64,000 nucleotides of DNA from Prescottella equi (lineage in GTDB: Bacteria; Actinomycetota; Actinomycetes; Mycobacteriales; Mycobacteriaceae). The position numbers were made by a program, and so were the translations under genes. This document shows, in pieces, positions 62,891 to 64,000 of this stretch. Each line of letters opens with the position of its first letter. Within the stretch, counting starts at the first letter, position 1. Location of the stretch: assembly GCF_020171745.1 (NCBI RefSeq), contig NZ_JAIVAH010000028.1:62001-126000 (forward strand). The letters are read 5' to 3'. A model generated the notes under the pieces. The model saw nothing but the letters and a program-made list of their open reading frames with translations, ran no database searches and was not told where the DNA came from.

Positions 62891-63754
62891 TCAGCGACGC
62901 AGATCTGCAACCTTGTCCAGCGATCCCAGCTTGTGAGGGTTGCGGATCGCGTAGACCCGCGTGATGCGGCCGTCCTCCACGACGACGCTCACCGCGGTGG
63001 CCTCGCCGCCGACGTCGATGCGGATGCCGGGCATGCCGTTGAGCCAGGTCGTGGTCGTCACGAAGTCCGGCAGCGTCGCCGCCTTGGACAGGAAGGCCGC
63101 CACCCGGCGGGCCCCGACGATCGGCTTGCGCGCCGCCGTCGCGATGCCGCCACCGTCGGCGACCACCACGACGTCGGGGGCGAGCACGTCGACCAGCGCC
63201 TGCACGTCGCCGGTGGAGACGGCGGCCAGGAACTTCTCGACCACCGCCTCCTGCTGAGCTCGGTCGACCTGCATCCGCGGTCGCCGCGCCCCGACGTGTT
63301 CGCGCGCCCGGTGCGCGATCTGCCGCACCGCGGCCGGCGTCTTGCCCACCGCCTCCGCGATCTCCGGGTACGGCGTCTCGAACACCTCGCGGAGCACGAA
63401 CACCGCCCGCTCGACGGGACCGAGGGTCTCCAGCACCGTCAGCATCGCGATCGACACGCTCTCCGCGAGTTCGACGTCGTCGGCGACGTCCGGGGTGGTG
63501 AGCAGCGGTTCCGGCAGCCACTCACCGATGTAGTCCTCGCGGCGCCGCGACAGCGACCGCAGCCGGTTCAGGGACTGGCGGGTGACCGTGCGCACCAGGT
63601 AGGCGCGCGGATCGCGCACCTGCTCCTGGTCCACATCCGCCCACCGCAGCCAGGTCTCCTGCACGACGTCCTCCGCGTCGGCGGCCGAGCCGAGCATCTC
63701 GTAGGCGACCGTGAAGAGCAGGCTGCGGTGCGCGACGAACGGGTCGCCGGTCAT
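62891..63754 (-). CDS. sigJ: ECF41-type RNA polymerase sigma factor (SigJ-like)
   Basis: A 287-residue sigma factor. Region 2 (about 5-75, FTVAYEMLGSAADAEDVVQETWLRW) and region 4 (about 110-165) are followed by a C-terminal SnoaL-like domain. The three ECF41 marks are visible: WLPEP between regions 2 and 4, DGGG in the C-terminal domain and NPHKL (usual NPDKL) near the end. The extension replaces an anti-sigma factor. Its ATG overlaps the stop of the carboxymuconolactone-decarboxylase-family gene, the usual partner of ECF41 genes. Confidence 0.9.
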   Translation of the reverse strand: MTGDPFVAHRSLLFTVAYEMLGSAADAEDVVQETWLRWADVDQEQVRDPRAYLVRTVTRQSLNRLRSLSRRREDYIGEWLPEPLLTTPDVADDVELAESVSIAMLTVLETLGPVERAVFVLREVFETPYPEIAEAVGKTPAAVRQIAHRAREHVGARRPRMQVDRAQQEAVVEKFLAAVSTGDVQALVDVLAPDVVVVADGGGIATAARKPIVGARRVAAFLSKAATLPDFVTTTTWLNGMPGIRIDVGGEATAVSVVVEDGRITRVYAIRNPHKLGSLDKVADLRR

Positions 63755-64000
63755 GTCGTCGAGCGTACGGCGAGCGGCTGCAGCCCACACGACGCCGCGA
63801 AACCCTGCGATTCGATACCGAACGCGGTGTTGGTGCGCGTCATGAGGTTCGCGACGGCGACGAACGCCGTCAGCTCCACCAGTGCGGCCGGGCCGAGCGC
63901 GTCGAGCAGCCTCGCCGACAGTTCGTCGGTGACGGTCGGCGGCGTCACGGTCATCGCCTCGGCGTACTCCATCACGTCCCGCTCGAGCGGGGTGAACACG
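63751..64000 (-). CDS. Carboxymuconolactone-decarboxylase/AhpD-family protein, N-terminus off window
   Basis: About 83 C-terminal residues of a CMD-family protein are present (LERDVMEYAEAMTVTPPTV, then LVELTAFVAVANLMTRTN). The frame continues past the window end. The catalytic CxxC of AhpD proteins is not in view. The overlap with sigJ and the ECF41 context suggest it is the COE-type partner gene controlled by, or acting with, the sigma factor. Confidence 0.8.
   Translation of the reverse strand, partial: VFTPLERDVMEYAEAMTVTPPTVTDELSARLLDALGPAALVELTAFVAVANLMTRTNTAFGIESQGFAASCGLQPLAVRSTT

Overview
The window looks like chromosomal DNA of a high-GC, mycolic-acid-containing actinobacterium, most likely Rhodococcus or a close relative in the Nocardiaceae. 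The reasons are the strong GC bias at third codon positions, frequent GTG starts, KstR-controlled sterol genes, and a gene order that tracks the Mycobacterium tuberculosis Rv3540c-Rv3544c and Rv3573c-Rv3596c blocks. That comparison is from memory; no search was run. I saw no rRNA, tRNA, CRISPR array, transposase or phage gene.

Layout. (1) 1-14.5 kb is a catabolic and accessory stretch. It holds the C-terminus of a cholesterol-oxidase-like flavoprotein, two mycofactocin-type SDRs, an MFS pump, two DUF202 membrane proteins, and an organosulfur cluster (TauD/TfdA dioxygenase, DUF1214 protein, TetR regulator, large arylsulfatase). It ends with an esterase and a third SDR. (2) 14.5-22.5 kb is the sterol side-chain block: ltp2-chsH1-chsH2-chsE2-chsE1 (the igr operon core), fadE34 and the repressor gene kstR. 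A perfect KstR palindrome lies between fadE34 and kstR, and a near-match precedes chsE1. (3) 22.5-33 kb carries a trehalose-phosphatase/GH15 fusion, a LacI regulator, znuACB, a thioesterase whose apparent start codon is ATC, and 5-oxoprolinase pxpAB and pxpC split by a convergent ZIP transporter. (4) 33-45 kb is the conserved housekeeping block rlmB-cysS-ispF-ispD-carD / lpqE-radA / disA / canB / mutY / mhuD.

(5) 45-60 kb is a variable segment between mhuD and clpC. It holds two paralogous cobalt-uptake loci (cbtB-cbtA), the first behind a recognisable cobalamin riboswitch. The second cbtBA lies directly upstream of a four-gene set: two proteins matching the N- and C-terminal halves of nitrile hydratase beta, an alpha/gamma subunit with a cobalt-type CTLCSC claw, and an activator-like protein. 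The split beta and an arginine in the claw motif point towards thiocyanate hydrolase rather than a classical nitrile hydratase. A vitamin-B12-sensing leader, cobalt import and a cobalt hydrolase therefore appear to be built into one unit, which is the most interesting system in the window. The segment also carries a DsbA-like protein, an acyl-CoA ligase, a two-component system, an OsmC protein, an MFS pump, a P-loop kinase and a WYL regulator. (6) 60-64 kb has clpC, an ECF41 (SigJ-like) sigma factor and a partial carboxymuconolactone-decarboxylase-family gene running off the end.
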